64,000 nucleotides of DNA. Source: Nissolia schottii (lineage: Eukaryota; Streptophyta; Magnoliopsida; Fabales; Fabaceae). The notes below the pieces were generated by a model. That model made no database searches and was not told the origin of the DNA. It saw nothing but the letters and a program-made list of their open reading frames with translations. Shown piece by piece: positions 53,051 through 64,000 of the stretch (the stretch's first letter is position 1; every line of letters begins with the position of its first letter). A program made the position numbers and the translations under genes. The DNA lies in contig QANU01110956.1 in assembly GCA_003254905.1 (NCBI GenBank), positions 1-64,000 of the forward strand. Direction: 5' to 3'.

Positions 53051-56000
53051 TCACAATTCCCTTTGCTTCAATCTCTCTCTAAGGTGTATTAGTTTCCCCT
53101 GAACTTGTTTAGGCACTTCATCACATATCTCAATGTCAGAACCTTCTACCTGTTTTCTCTGTATGATATCATGGTACATTGGCAGAAACCGGCTTTGGAA
53201 AGCTCTATAGGAGAAATAAGGCAGAAGAACACACAAAACCACAAAAAGGGTAACTAGCCAATATAGGAAACTTGGGGCACAAGCTTCCACAAAGACCATG
53301 TAAGCCGTGTTGGATATCGCCGGGGAGAGGTAGCCGTACACCAGTAAGAACACGTACCAGAAGGCAATGCTGCCCCAGATGAAGAAATGCTGGATCCAAG
53401 TGAAGTAGTTGATGGAAAGCGCCATTTGGCAGTTCACGGTCCACACCACGCACGTGTACATCGTGACGCCGAGTATCTCGAAATCGACCACATGGCCGTC
53501 CCTTCTGAAGGCCTGTGTTAGGACAGAGTTTGTGGTCAGGAAGAAGATAGCTAAGGAGCTAACGACTCCGTTGAGCATCCAGCCAATGATTCGGGGCCAG
53601 CTGAAGAGGGTGTCCTCTACTCCCTCTAGATATAAGAAGGGATACTGTAAAATAGGAAGTGAGAGCATGGTTAGCAAAGGGTTCCTTGGCTTCTATTAAG
53701 AAATAAAATGACTCGTTTGTCTCCATAAACTTTTGGGAGAGATAATGCATAACATTGTATTAGAGCCTCTGTTTCAAAGTAATCTAAAGTTCGATCTTCG
53801 TCGCTTCCATTTTTTCCTAAATAAAATAAGTTGAATTTCCGCACAAGGTAGGTAGACACGTGCATTGTTCACACTTTAAGCCCAAAAGACTCTCGAGTGA
53901 GAGAGCGTGTTAAAATATTAAACAATTCATTTGCCTCTACCCAACCACTTCAACTACTTTTGGGACAAATGGTTCATGATAGCTTCCAATTAAATAAATA
54001 ATTTAAATCAAGACTTAACAAAAGAAATCAGTAGACAGTAGCACATGAATACATTAGCATAATAAGCATTTATTGAGGTGCATGTTCTCATGCATTTATT
54101 GAGGTGCATGTTCCCATTATGCATTTAAAGCCTTATAGAGAAAAATTATCAGACCATGCAGTTGTGACTTTGAGAAAGAATTATTCTATATATTTACCCC
54201 CGGTTCCTTTTTAACTCTTCATATGCAAATAAGCAAAATAAAGGAACGAGAATTCAGTACCTTTAAGCAAAGTCGCGCAGAAACGTCCTGATCGAAAACA
54301 CCTAGGGTGATAACTGGAAGTGAAGTGAAGAAGACATTGTAAAATGACATGTACCAATCATTGTAAGCAGGTTGGCCAGAGAAAGAAGCATATGCCTCAA
54401 ACCAAAATAGGGTAAACCCAAATGCAATGTTTTTATAGAAGAAATAGCATATCTGCATCAACAAATCAAAACAAGTTATGAGTGAAAGAAGCTTTTTGTT
54501 TATGAAGTTGCTTAAAGATCGTCTTCGGCATGCAAGTAACCGATCAGCCTATGAAATGGTTACAAAAAATGCCTATACAGAAAATGACGAAAATGCAAGA
54601 CTCTTTTGTTATGTTAATTTCAGAATATTGTTGGAACTAAATTAGATCATGATTGCATTAAACAGAAGAGCACTAAAATTTGAATGGCAAGACTGACAAA
54701 TGGATGCAAGGATTTACCATCATTGATATTCGTCTATAACACCAGTGGCCGTGTACCAACAATAAGCGCTCCAGAAAACAGAATTGACCTATTGCAAAAT
54801 CACTTGCCATTACAGCCTGTAGAGAACAATTAGTGTTTTAGAAAACAAAGAATCAGAAGCTGGGACACAGCCATTAAAACTAAATTAAACGTTAGATTTA
54901 TCATAAATTAATTGGTATTTGTGTGCAGAAAGAAAAAAAAAACTTAGAGAAATGCAGGACATAATCAATGAAAAACATTGCACTAGTGAATATGCTTGCT
55001 CCCAGATGGGCTTGTCCCTGTAAATAGAAGCCTAATGGGAGCAATGGAAGGCTTTAAACTCCGATACCATGTTAAGGTCTTATATAAGAAAAATAAGAGA
55101 AAAAATTGAGACCATAATGTAACATAATCTACCAAGTCCTTGCTCACATATTAAGACCATATGTTAAACAGCACAAAAGAGTTGAGACCACATGTGAGTC
55201 AGGACATGCTAGACTATGTTAAATTAAAAAAATTCTTCAATTGTTCCGTTTATTATGGACTTAGAGAATATAATGGTGTGTTTGGTTTCAGTTTACATTT
55301 TCAAAATTTCCTGTTTCTAGGATTTTGTGAAGGAAACAGTGAAAACTATAATATCTAGTTTCCTATTTTCATTTCTAGTTTTCACTATTCCTTCACAAAA
55401 TCCTGAAAACAGGAAATTCTTGAAATGAAGACTGAAAACACACCGTAAGTCTTTTTAAATAGAGGCCAGATAAAAGGAACAGCACAACTAGGTATAAGCA
55501 AGTGTATCTTTGGACCTGCATCCCTTCAGCACCACTAATGCCAACTCCAATATCAGCCTCCTGAAGCATGCCAACATCATTTGCGCCATCACCAATGGAT
55601 AATATCGTCTTCCCCGTTCCTAATTTCACCAATCTAGTAACCTGCAATTTTTTTTTGGGGATGATGTGATTATAAAGTTTTCACACCACAAGGACCAACT
55701 ATATACAAGGACTATATTATTTATATGACAACGAAGTTCAAATTGCGCATCCATAATACTCACACGAGCTTTCTGTTTGGGTGAAGATCGGCAACATATG
55801 ACAGAAGCACAATTAATTGCCAACTCAAAGAAGGACATCTCCAAATTCTTGTTAAGAGAATAATCCAAGGACTTCCCATCAATGATCAAGCCAAAGGAAG
55901 AAAAACCTTCTTTATCTGTATTAGAACTCTCTTTTGCGGACTTGATTTGCTTGATTCCCTCTCTAATTTGCTTCTTAATGCTTTCATGAGACGCCTAATC

Positions 56001-59000
56001 AATCAATTATATCGTCAAACAACTATAATAATGAGGAAAAAAGAAAACAAAATGCCAAAAACTTCTAAGTCCATCTACCTTTTTTAGAGCCTCCTTATCC
56101 CCTTGCTTTTCCATTGCTAGGATATCTGGTGAATCAAGAGTGATCACTATCTGCTTCATGTCTTGCCTAAGTAAACTACATGCATATCTGTAAAGGAAAA
56201 AAAAAAATCGGTGTCAACTTTATGAAACTCCCATATAAACAAATCCAGATGAATTCTTTTTTATGTACCCTATGTTGACTGCCGTTTCCATCTTGTCCCC
56301 AGTCAATACCCATAACTTGATTCCGGCCTTGGCAAGCTTATTAAGACATCCAGGAACCTGCACTTTCAAGTATACAGTGTGAACATCTAATCAAGAATGT
56401 AGTTAACAATGCTAATAACCAGTTTTGTTTTGCCAGTTCTTATATTTCTTTATCGGTGTGCCTAAAGACGTGTCCAGGTAAATGCATAACTTTCCTAAAT
56501 AAAGGTAAAAAAAAAGGTTCAAAATTTCATACTGACCCCCTTTTGCAGTCTATCCTCAACTGCTGTAGCACCAAGAAGTATCAGATTTCTTTCCATCTTA
56601 TCAGCAGCCGCATCGACCAATGCATCTCGGTCTGCTCCTACAGAAGTTTTCACCTTTGAAAACTCCCTTTCCCACAACTTGTATTCTTCTTCACCAAGTT
56701 TGCGACATGTGACTACAAGGGTCCTTAAACCCGCCTCAGCGTATCGTTTGATATGATCTTTGGTTTCGGCCTCAAACTGCCTTCCATACTGGGAGAGCCT
56801 TTCAAACATAACACTGAATATATGCAGGGAAATGCAAAATTTGACATCACTACATGCAACTTACTACTCACAACTCCATTATTTTTATAAAGCATGTGGA
56901 TGTTGATTGAAACCTGTCTGCACCCTTGCATAGGAGCAATAATTGATTCTCCTCATTCCTCACTATCACTGACATTCTTTTGCGAGAACTGCTGAACTCT
57001 AGGACTTGTAAAAGCTGGTACACTCTACTCATCAAAATTAGATAACTTAAGTCAAACACAAATTTCGAAAAGCATGAAAGTGTGCCAAAAATTAAAATGT
57101 GGACAGTCAAATATTTTCCTAGAAAAATTTTAAATTAAATCACTTTCTCAGGGTAAGCCAGACTATGGATCAAAGATATCAAAGAGGTTCAAACCTATGA
57201 CAGAAATTAAACATCAGAAATAAAGAAGAAAGAAAACAAACTATAAACAACCCATTCATTGCACTATAAAAAAAAAATCTATAAAATTCCAAAGCTGGAT
57301 TTTCACTGAATTTGGGTTAAGATGACATGCTTAAAAGTTGGTAATTTCTTTGACAGTTGTGTGTTTCACTTCTATGGTATTCAATATTCTGATCTTTTTT
57401 ATTTTACATTATACGTTTAGGTGAGTTCGGCATTGGACATTCTACCAAGTTCAAGCATTGGACATTATAAATTTGTTTTAGTGGGAAACAAGATCACACT
57501 ATGTTGACAACAGAAGCTGAACTATTCTCTATTAAATAAAAATAATTGAATCTCATATTTGAGGTGATGATTATGACCAATGACATCACAGGGAGCTTAT
57601 CAGCAAATAAAGTGGAACTATATTGAAAAAATAAATAAAAAATACAAAATTGGTAAAAGGAGTTAGCCAACCTGTCAACCTTTTTTCCACTTTCATAGTT
57701 TAATTCATGCAATGATATGCTTGTCTGTGTCCTAGCAAAAAGCTCAAAACCAAGTTCCTTTGCAGCTATGACAAAAGCGGCCTCATCAGGTGACTCGGCT
57801 TCGTAGGAAATTTCTCCAGACTCTTCATCTACATCTGGAATAGCCGTATGACAAATGGCTAACACTCGAAAGAATTTCTGTATGGTGTCTGAATGTGGCT
57901 CATTAACCCATTTCCCATTCATTATGCGTTCATCTCTGAAGTTGAAGCCCTTAACTGGCTGCCATGAGTCCACAGCATTGCTATCCCGGCCTAAGAAATT
58001 AGATGATTCTCCATCAACTTCAGATTCCTCATTCTCCCCTCTCCTTGCAAGTGCCTTCTCCACTTCTGTCATACCGCGTCCATATGGAATGCCTGCTATG
58101 GAGCATTTGACAAACTCCATAGAGTTACATGTCAAAGTACCGGTTTTGTCGGACAATACGATTTCAACCTGACCAAGTTCCTCGTTCAAATTAGACGTGC
58201 GTGCACGAGCTGGCCTATCAGTTTCTTCATAATACATTTCCTGGTCTTGGTTGATGAAAATACTCTGAAGAACTTTCACCATCTCTATGGACACATAAAG
58301 TGATATTGGAATTAGGTATCCGTACAACATAAGGGCAGTTAAAAAATGAAGAGCAGCAGAAAGTGTCGCCCTTCGAGGATCATAAAAGACTGTTGTATTG
58401 TCTGGACGAAGATACCATCTTCTAGACCTGCCAGCACTGATATCCATTTTTGTCTCAACGCCAAAATAGACAGAGCCAATAAAGGATATCAAAATCAAGG
58501 TACTGAAGAGGATATATATTATATTATCCATTTTTCTCTCTATCTTGCTTCTCTTGGATGGAGGATCAACAGAATTCTGCATCACTTTTGTATCATGGCC
58601 AGTAAAGATTACAACGCCATAGATATATTCAGTGTTTTTCAGCTTCGAATCTCTTAAAAGGATCTGCTGCAAGGAAAGAGGATATTCTTTACCCTCATAC
58701 TGTAAACTTCCAACAAATGAGTACAGATTTTCATTAGGATCCTCACATTTGACCATAGCCCTAAACTTTTGGATAGATTTCTCATCATGAAGATGACTTG
58801 TTGCCTCCAAGGCATGCTTTAATTTTAGATTAGTTTCTCCATCAAGATTCATTGTCTCGACATAGCAAACCCCATCCTCATAGCTAGACGAAAGCAGAAG
58901 AATATCAGCAGGAAAGTATTCATCCTTATTCACCTTAACGATATCGCCAACATGAAGCTTCTTCCACCTAGTCTTCACAAATGTATAATTTCTCCCATAT

Positions 59001-60566
59001 ACCTGAACCTTTCGGTTGTTTGCCTCTATATCCTGAAGAAATTAAAGAAATTCAGCAAGGAACACCTTTAGTCCATATAATATGGGATATCAATGGAAAG
59101 AGGAAACTTCCCAGCACACAAAAATATTTAAAAGAAATCAATTGAAAAAAGTGATTCTTAAGTCTTAAGAGAACACAAGATTCAAGCACATCCAAAGCAA
59201 ATCACCAACAGAAAAAGAATATGCACAAAAACAGGCAAACAAATTATGTAGACATAAAGCAGTGCTTAATTATATATTCCAGAATGATATGGAACATTGT
59301 TGTTTCCCAGAATCATATTTCCAGGAGTAAGAAGATGAACACTTTCTGCCACATATTAGAATGCACTCGGAATTATATCAGAAGTGTTCGAGGAGAGTAA
59401 AAACAAAAATTTGTGATCTACATTCCAAAACAAAAATTTGTGATCTACATTCCTGTTTCAACTTTCAAGAAACAGAAGAGTATTGGGATACACTGATAAG
59501 ACTATAACACTGTTTAATAACTGTGCATTGTAAGATAATGGAGCTAACAAAAATCTTCTAACATTATATTTCCAGTGGAATTCAGGTGGATCTTTTTTTA
59601 TGTGATTAATAGTGCATATGAGCATGCACTAGATCTTATTGACAGCCTTTAACAAAAGCTCAATTCCACCATCTGAAATAAATGGCATTGCCCAATTAAC
59701 AATCTCATACCAGCGTAACTTTACCACTTCTACTAGTTCATCAAGAGTATTAAGAGGTAAATTACATCCATTTTCACTTCATTCATAACTTGTAATTCAA
59801 AACCACAACACAATTGCAAGCTTACTCATAGACCTGGACCTATATAGAAACTTCCCCCTCAGGGAGAGGGGGTAAAATTGGTGGTGCAGGATGAAAAGTG
59901 TATAAAGGAGTAAACCTTCAAATTTGCCCCTAAGGTTGGCAACCTCGATCAAGTTTGTATTCAAGCTATGAAAAGTAACAAATTCACCCCAAGGTTGTTA
60001 AAAATCGATCAAATTAGTATTCGGTGTCGGTCAAGTTAGTCCCTCTCAAGTGACAAATTTGGTACTTTTTATAGCTTAGAGACAAACTTGACCAATACTG
60101 CCAACCTTAGGGACGAATTTGAAGACTCGTGTATAAAGTGTACAGAATTGAAAGAAACATAGTGAAACATTACCTGTTTTCTCCTCCTCCAATCTTCCAC
60201 AGCTTCTTTGGCCATAGTAGCACCAATCACAACAACCAAGGGTGCAACAATGCTAAGAGCAGTATAAGGAGCCAATGGACTAAATGAGACACAAGCAACA
60301 ATAAGAAAGTAGATATTTGCAACCCTCCTAAACTGCTCAAACAAAGATTTAGGAACAAAACTAAAAGCTGTGTACTTGGTTGTTGAGACATAATTGCCCC
60401 TATAATTCAGCTGAACTGCTTCAGGGTTATCAGGATCGTTGCAGTGCACAATCCTTGAGTACCCTCTCTGCCCAATTTGGGAATGGCCATCTCCAAAGGA
60501 AGATTTCAAACATGAAAATGTTAATAGCTTGCTAAAATGTATCCTCTTCTTGATCCCTTCAGGCAT
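53051..60566 (-). CDS. P4-type phospholipid flippase, ALA8-like
   Basis: Eleven exons, minus strand: 60174-60566, 57672-59032, 56914-57024, 56537-56813, 56269-56357, 56079-56187, 55764-55994, 55516-55641, 54718-54816, 54261-54452 and 53051-53644, joining in frame to 1193 residues, the usual P4-ATPase size. P4-ATPases move phospholipids from the outer or lumenal leaflet to the cytosolic one, normally with an ALIS/Cdc50 subunit. Visible motifs: DGET (195-198) in the actuator domain, PISL (about 373-376) in M4, the phosphorylation site DKTGT with Asp426, KGAD (618-621), TGDK (733-736) and GDGANDV (874-880). Several C-terminal membrane helices lie in the last two exons. The N-terminus ([36 protein letters not shown]) and the C-terminus ([19 protein letters not shown]) match Arabidopsis ALA8 better than ALA4-7 or ALA9-12 as I recall them. 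No catalytic motif is missing. Confidence 0.93.
55274..55445. mobile_element. Tourist-like MITE in intron 8 of the flippase gene
   Basis: GGTGTGTTTGGTTTCAGTTT at the left and GACTGAAAACACACC at the right are the ends of a long imperfect palindrome that continues through TTTCCTGTTTCTAGGATTTT and AAAATCCTGAAAACAGGAAA. TAA occurs on both sides (55271-55273 and 55446-55448). 172 bp; the ends and the 3-bp duplication fit PIF/Harbinger. Confidence 0.75.
59909..60128. mobile_element. Foldback-type MITE with perfect 10-bp target duplication in intron 1 of the flippase gene
   Basis: GAGTAAACCTTCAAATTTGC at the left pairs with ACGAATTTGAAGACTC at the right, and the palindrome continues through CCTAAGGTTGGCA and TGCCAACCTTAGG and on to AAAAGTAACAAATT and AAATTTGGTACTTTTT. 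Arms exceed 65 bp. GTGTATAAAG flanks both ends exactly (59899-59908 and 60129-60138). 220 bp, non-coding; length of the duplication suggests a Mutator-like source. Confidence 0.85.
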
Positions 60567-61290
60567 TTTTTTTTCCCTCTCTCCAAAAGCACTTATAAAT
60601 CAAAGCATTCCAAACAAACCCTCAAATTCTCCCAAAAAATCACAATTCACAAAGCACCTCTTCAAGCACAGATTTTTTGGTCCTCAGAAAGAACACTCTC
60701 ACTTACTTTATGAAGATTAAGAACACTAAAGTAGAAGGGAATAAAAAATAATAATAACAAAAAGGACAAAAAATAATTAGGCCAACCCCTTTTACCTAAA
60801 AATGGGTACACTTGACAAACATGGACACACCCAACATGACAAGCCAAGGAAAAAAACCAGCTTGATTAGCAGAATGAGCTTAGAATACATTCTCAGAGCT
60901 TCATTGTTATAATAACCAAAAAAAAAAAAGGTTGTTGAACTAAAAATGCCCTATGAAAAAACTACCAAACTAAAAATTACAAACAGCAGTTATAGATTCA
61001 TTCAAGTTCACACAAGAAAAATCATCAAACACATCTGAAGCAAGGTTGAAACTCCTCCAAGTTTGTGTAGTTTCTTTTTTGGAAATTCCTTGCTCTCAAT
61101 GAAAGCTGCTGCCAGAAATGTCTCTTCCTTGCAGGTTCAACCGAATTGGAGAGAGAGAAAATTGAAAGAGAGAGAAGGAAAAAGGTGTGACCTTGGTGTG
61201 AGGAGTAGCAGTTAACTTTGCCGCTAGTATAAGCAAGCAAAAAAACAAATTGAGACAGACAGAGAAAATCAGAAAACATTGATAGAACCG
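60567..61290 (-). promoter_or_regulatory. Flippase leader and promoter region
   Basis: On the minus strand, CT-rich tracts (CTCTCTCTTTCAATTTTCTC near 61144-61175) look like a plant leader, about 600 bp above the ATG. A leader intron between it and 60567 is possible: the stretch nearer the ATG is T-rich and pyrimidine-rich, but I cannot fix its borders. Confidence 0.35.
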
Positions 61291-63414
61291 ACTACCCCAT
61301 CAAGGTCATTACTATTATTTTTGGTATTACTGCCTTCATTTATCGTATTCTTCCTTTCATTCATTTCATTTAAAGACCATGGTGTTTCAGAATATAAATG
61401 TACGCAATTTTATTTTAGCAAATAAAAATATTCTTTTTTTAAAGTTTTAAATCACCGGATAATAACTTTAACCATGAGACTTAGCATTGATGATAATTAT
61501 CTAAATTCTTTAAGTATTTAGTCACCACAATATATGTATACAGATAATCTTGTGATTAAAGATATATTAACTTTAATTAACTCAAATTCTTAACGAGATT
61601 AGTTACTATTTGTGACAATAGATAATTTAGACTTCACAACTGAAATTTGGAAGAAGAAAAAAGTATTAATATTTTTTGTCTTATAATTAACTATAATTTT
61701 TTCCTTTTTAATTTATTGATAAATTAATGTATTTAAATAAATATATATTCAAATAAATTATTTTTTAAAATTTGAAGAAGAAGAAAAAGTAAAAGTTAGA
61801 ATTAATTTACGAAGGAAGTACATAATTGTGTGGAAAAAAAAGAACAGAAAGAGACCAAAACAGAAAAAAGGCACCAAACATTAGACACACAAAACACAAG
61901 AGAGTGAGACTGAATTGGGATACAAGTCTTTCTTTGTTTTGCATGTAGTGAAAGAGTTGGAATTGAATGGGGAAAAAGTTGATAGTATATGCGTCACCAC
62001 CAATCCACACACACAAAGAAAGAAAGAAAACGTAATTCCTTGTTGCCATGTTACACGTGTTGTTTAACATTTGACAGCAACAAAGCCCTGACCCCTGATA
62101 CAGATAGATACGCCCCCCCTTCGTCCTACTAACCACTACTTATACGTGTCTTCAATTTTTTTGCATTATGCTGCACATGTTGATGAGCTTCAAAGACTTT
62201 GGCATAAAATATGTGTGTGTGTGTGTGTTACAATTATTATTAATACTAAAATGAACTCAGCCTAACATGTTTATTTTTATAATTAAGTTGTTACTAATAA
62301 GTAATTTTGCAGTCAAATAATTGTATTTTTGTTTGTTGCCAAGTTGTATATGTTAAAAATTGAGGATAAGTACGCTTAATTTCAATTTCGTGTAGTTGGA
62401 TGGTAGTTGAATTTTTTATACCAACCATATGAAACAAGTAAAGGAGTCACATCACAACCTCACACCTATTAATAAAAGGACCGGTGAAATAGACACATGG
62501 AAGATGATAAAGTTTTAATGTGAATATATTTAAAAAATTAGAAAAAGTTCAGGATATTATTATTACCATGCCAAGTCATGCTGAGCCCATGCGACCATGC
62601 ATAATAATTTTTTACCCATGCACCAACAGCTCATGTCCCGGGCATGTGCCAAGCATATGCAAAGCACCTGCTTGCATTAATGGGCATGAGAAAATTCTAT
62701 ATTATTGGCTTCTTCCTCCATGGCTTCCCTCATAAATCCCATAAGAAAATTGTTAATTTTCCACATTTTTTTACCGAGATTTTCGGATGTTACAAATTTT
62801 CGTTGAAGGTAAGGTTGTCAAAAAGGTCGGTCATTTAGACTTAACCTGTAGTAATCTCACGGGTTAAATAGATTTTTAATTTTTTGTGAGTCAAATTTTA
62901 TATATTTAGTCCTTCTATTTAATGTGGGCAAGCGAGTTAGTCAGCAGGTTATGCATATTTTAACACTAAATGAGTTAGATTAACATGTTTAAGCCTAACT
63001 TGTTTAACCACATGTTAAACAAATCAATTTAAATGGATTTTTTATTTTATTTTTGCATATTAACTTTAAAATATTTAGTATGTTCACTTAATTAGGTAAA
63101 TGGATCAAACCATCCTCGTTTTGACAGCCTTCATTATGGGTAATATTTGGGATACACAAATTTATTTTGCCATCCTAAATTTTGTCACCATGATCCACAT
63201 TACATCCGAAGGTAATTCCTTTACCTTCCCTTCCCCGCCCACTTAAAAAATTCTTTATAACAAAGACACACTTTTTAATGTGTTGAGTTCCTTCGCACTT
63301 AGGGGGGTTGAGACCAACCTTGACTCATTTGAAGGCTTGGGAATTGGGAAACTTCCAAACTTGGCATGCCCACGAGTCATGAGGCCAACATGTTTGAAAC
63401 TCAAGGTTAAGAAA

Positions 63415-63416
<2 letters not shown>

Positions 63417-63455
<39 letters not shown>
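63417..63455. repeat. TAA trinucleotide microsatellite
   Basis: About 12-13 uninterrupted AAT units. Confidence 0.95.
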
Positions 63456-63456
<1 letters not shown>

Positions 63457-63664
63457 TAATGGATAATTAAGTGAAAAAATAAAAACAAAAACATTACATA
63501 AATTTATCTCTCAAAGTGTTAAACAAAAATCAATGTTGCGCATAGGTGGATATATACTACAAAAGACTATGACTTTATACTGTCAGTTAAGAAGATAAGT
63601 CATTTACACCGAAAAGAATTAGTCTCCGTTTTAAACAAAAGATGAATGTTTGAATTGACGCGTG

Positions 63665-63833
63665 AACTTTTTATCGGTATCTACATTGATCTCTCAACAA
63701 AAAAGTTTTTAGTTAGTCCGTGAGTGCTCTTAATTGGTCTTTGAATATTTTAAATAAAAAGGACTAATGAGGGTAACACTCCCTAATTAAGGATTTATAT
63801 TTTAGAGATCAACGTGAATACTAATAAAAAGTT
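63665..63833. mobile_element. MITE-like inverted repeat
   Basis: AACTTTTTATCGGTATCTAC then ATTGATCTCT at the left (63665-63694) pairs with AGAGATCAACGTGAATACTA then ATAAAAAGTT at the right (63804-63833), 30-bp arms with about 5 mismatches. No clear target duplication. Confidence 0.55.
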
Positions 63834-64000
63834 GGGGGAATGCCCACATAGATCCCTAAACTTTTCCACGTTGTCCACATAGGTACCTAAACTGTTAAAC
63901 ATCTTAAGTGAACGAGTTAAAGAGGTACAAAAAATACAAGAAATAGACAAAGAGCAAAAAAAGAACGGTGTTATATTATCAGAGTTGTATATGAGTACAA

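Larger units (their letters stand above)
61291..64000. other. AT-rich intergenic right end
   Basis: No recognisable gene. Holds a GT microsatellite (about 62213-62229), a TAA microsatellite (63417-63455) and a short inverted-repeat element (63665-63833). Open frames of 60-110 codons here look random. Confidence 0.6.

Noticed and set aside
61807..62136. 109-codon minus-strand open frame
   Set aside because: Hydrophobic, low-complexity translation of AT-rich DNA with no family resemblance.

Overview
This window is nuclear DNA from a flowering plant, most likely a phaseoloid legume close to soybean. It has intron-split genes with GT/AG borders, AT-rich spacers, many MITEs and SINEs, a lupeol-synthase-type exon close to licorice LUS, and dispersed repeats I associate with soybean relatives. 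Species assignment is inference. No prokaryotic feature, CRISPR array, rRNA or functional tRNA was seen. Two single Ns (25495, 32011) and a 570-base run of A mark draft-assembly defects.

Layout. 1-2300: first coding exon of an oxidosqualene cyclase (lupeol synthase type, minus strand); the rest of the gene runs off the left edge. 2300-9780: gene-free, AT-rich DNA with a direct repeat, a Tourist-like MITE, four small hairpin units and a more GC-rich repetitive island (6.74-8.5 kb). 9780-13.4 kb: a complete plus-strand Raf-like kinase (STY13/RAF22/RAF28 type) with an intron in its 5' UTR. 14.4-16.2 kb: a G/T-rich, C-poor degenerate minisatellite. 16.73-18.06 kb: a Pack-MULE with ~320-bp inverted repeats, a 9-bp target duplication and a captured, stop-broken piece of a JINGUBANG-like WD40 gene. 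19.9-26.7 kb: a complete CemA-like chloroplast envelope gene (DLDG1 type). 27.5-32.3 kb: an Aha1-N Hsp90 co-chaperone gene whose second exon is apparently lost under the poly-A artefact. 34.6-51.8 kb: a 25-exon membrane protein gene of the At5g58100/SPOT1 family. 53.1-60.6 kb: a complete P4-ATPase flippase closest to ALA8. 60.6-64 kb: intergenic.

The four right-hand genes lie in the same (minus) orientation, but nothing suggests co-regulation: they serve chloroplast ion/pH balance, Hsp90 function, pollen wall or secretory membrane biology, and lipid flipping. Exon models were assembled by hand from splice sites. In the kinase, DLDG1, SPOT1 and ALA8 models the exon lengths keep frame to a single stop (413, 449, 940 and 1193 residues). 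The most distinctive content is transposable: several non-autonomous elements with readable target-site duplications, most of them inside introns. I found no convincing new multi-gene system.
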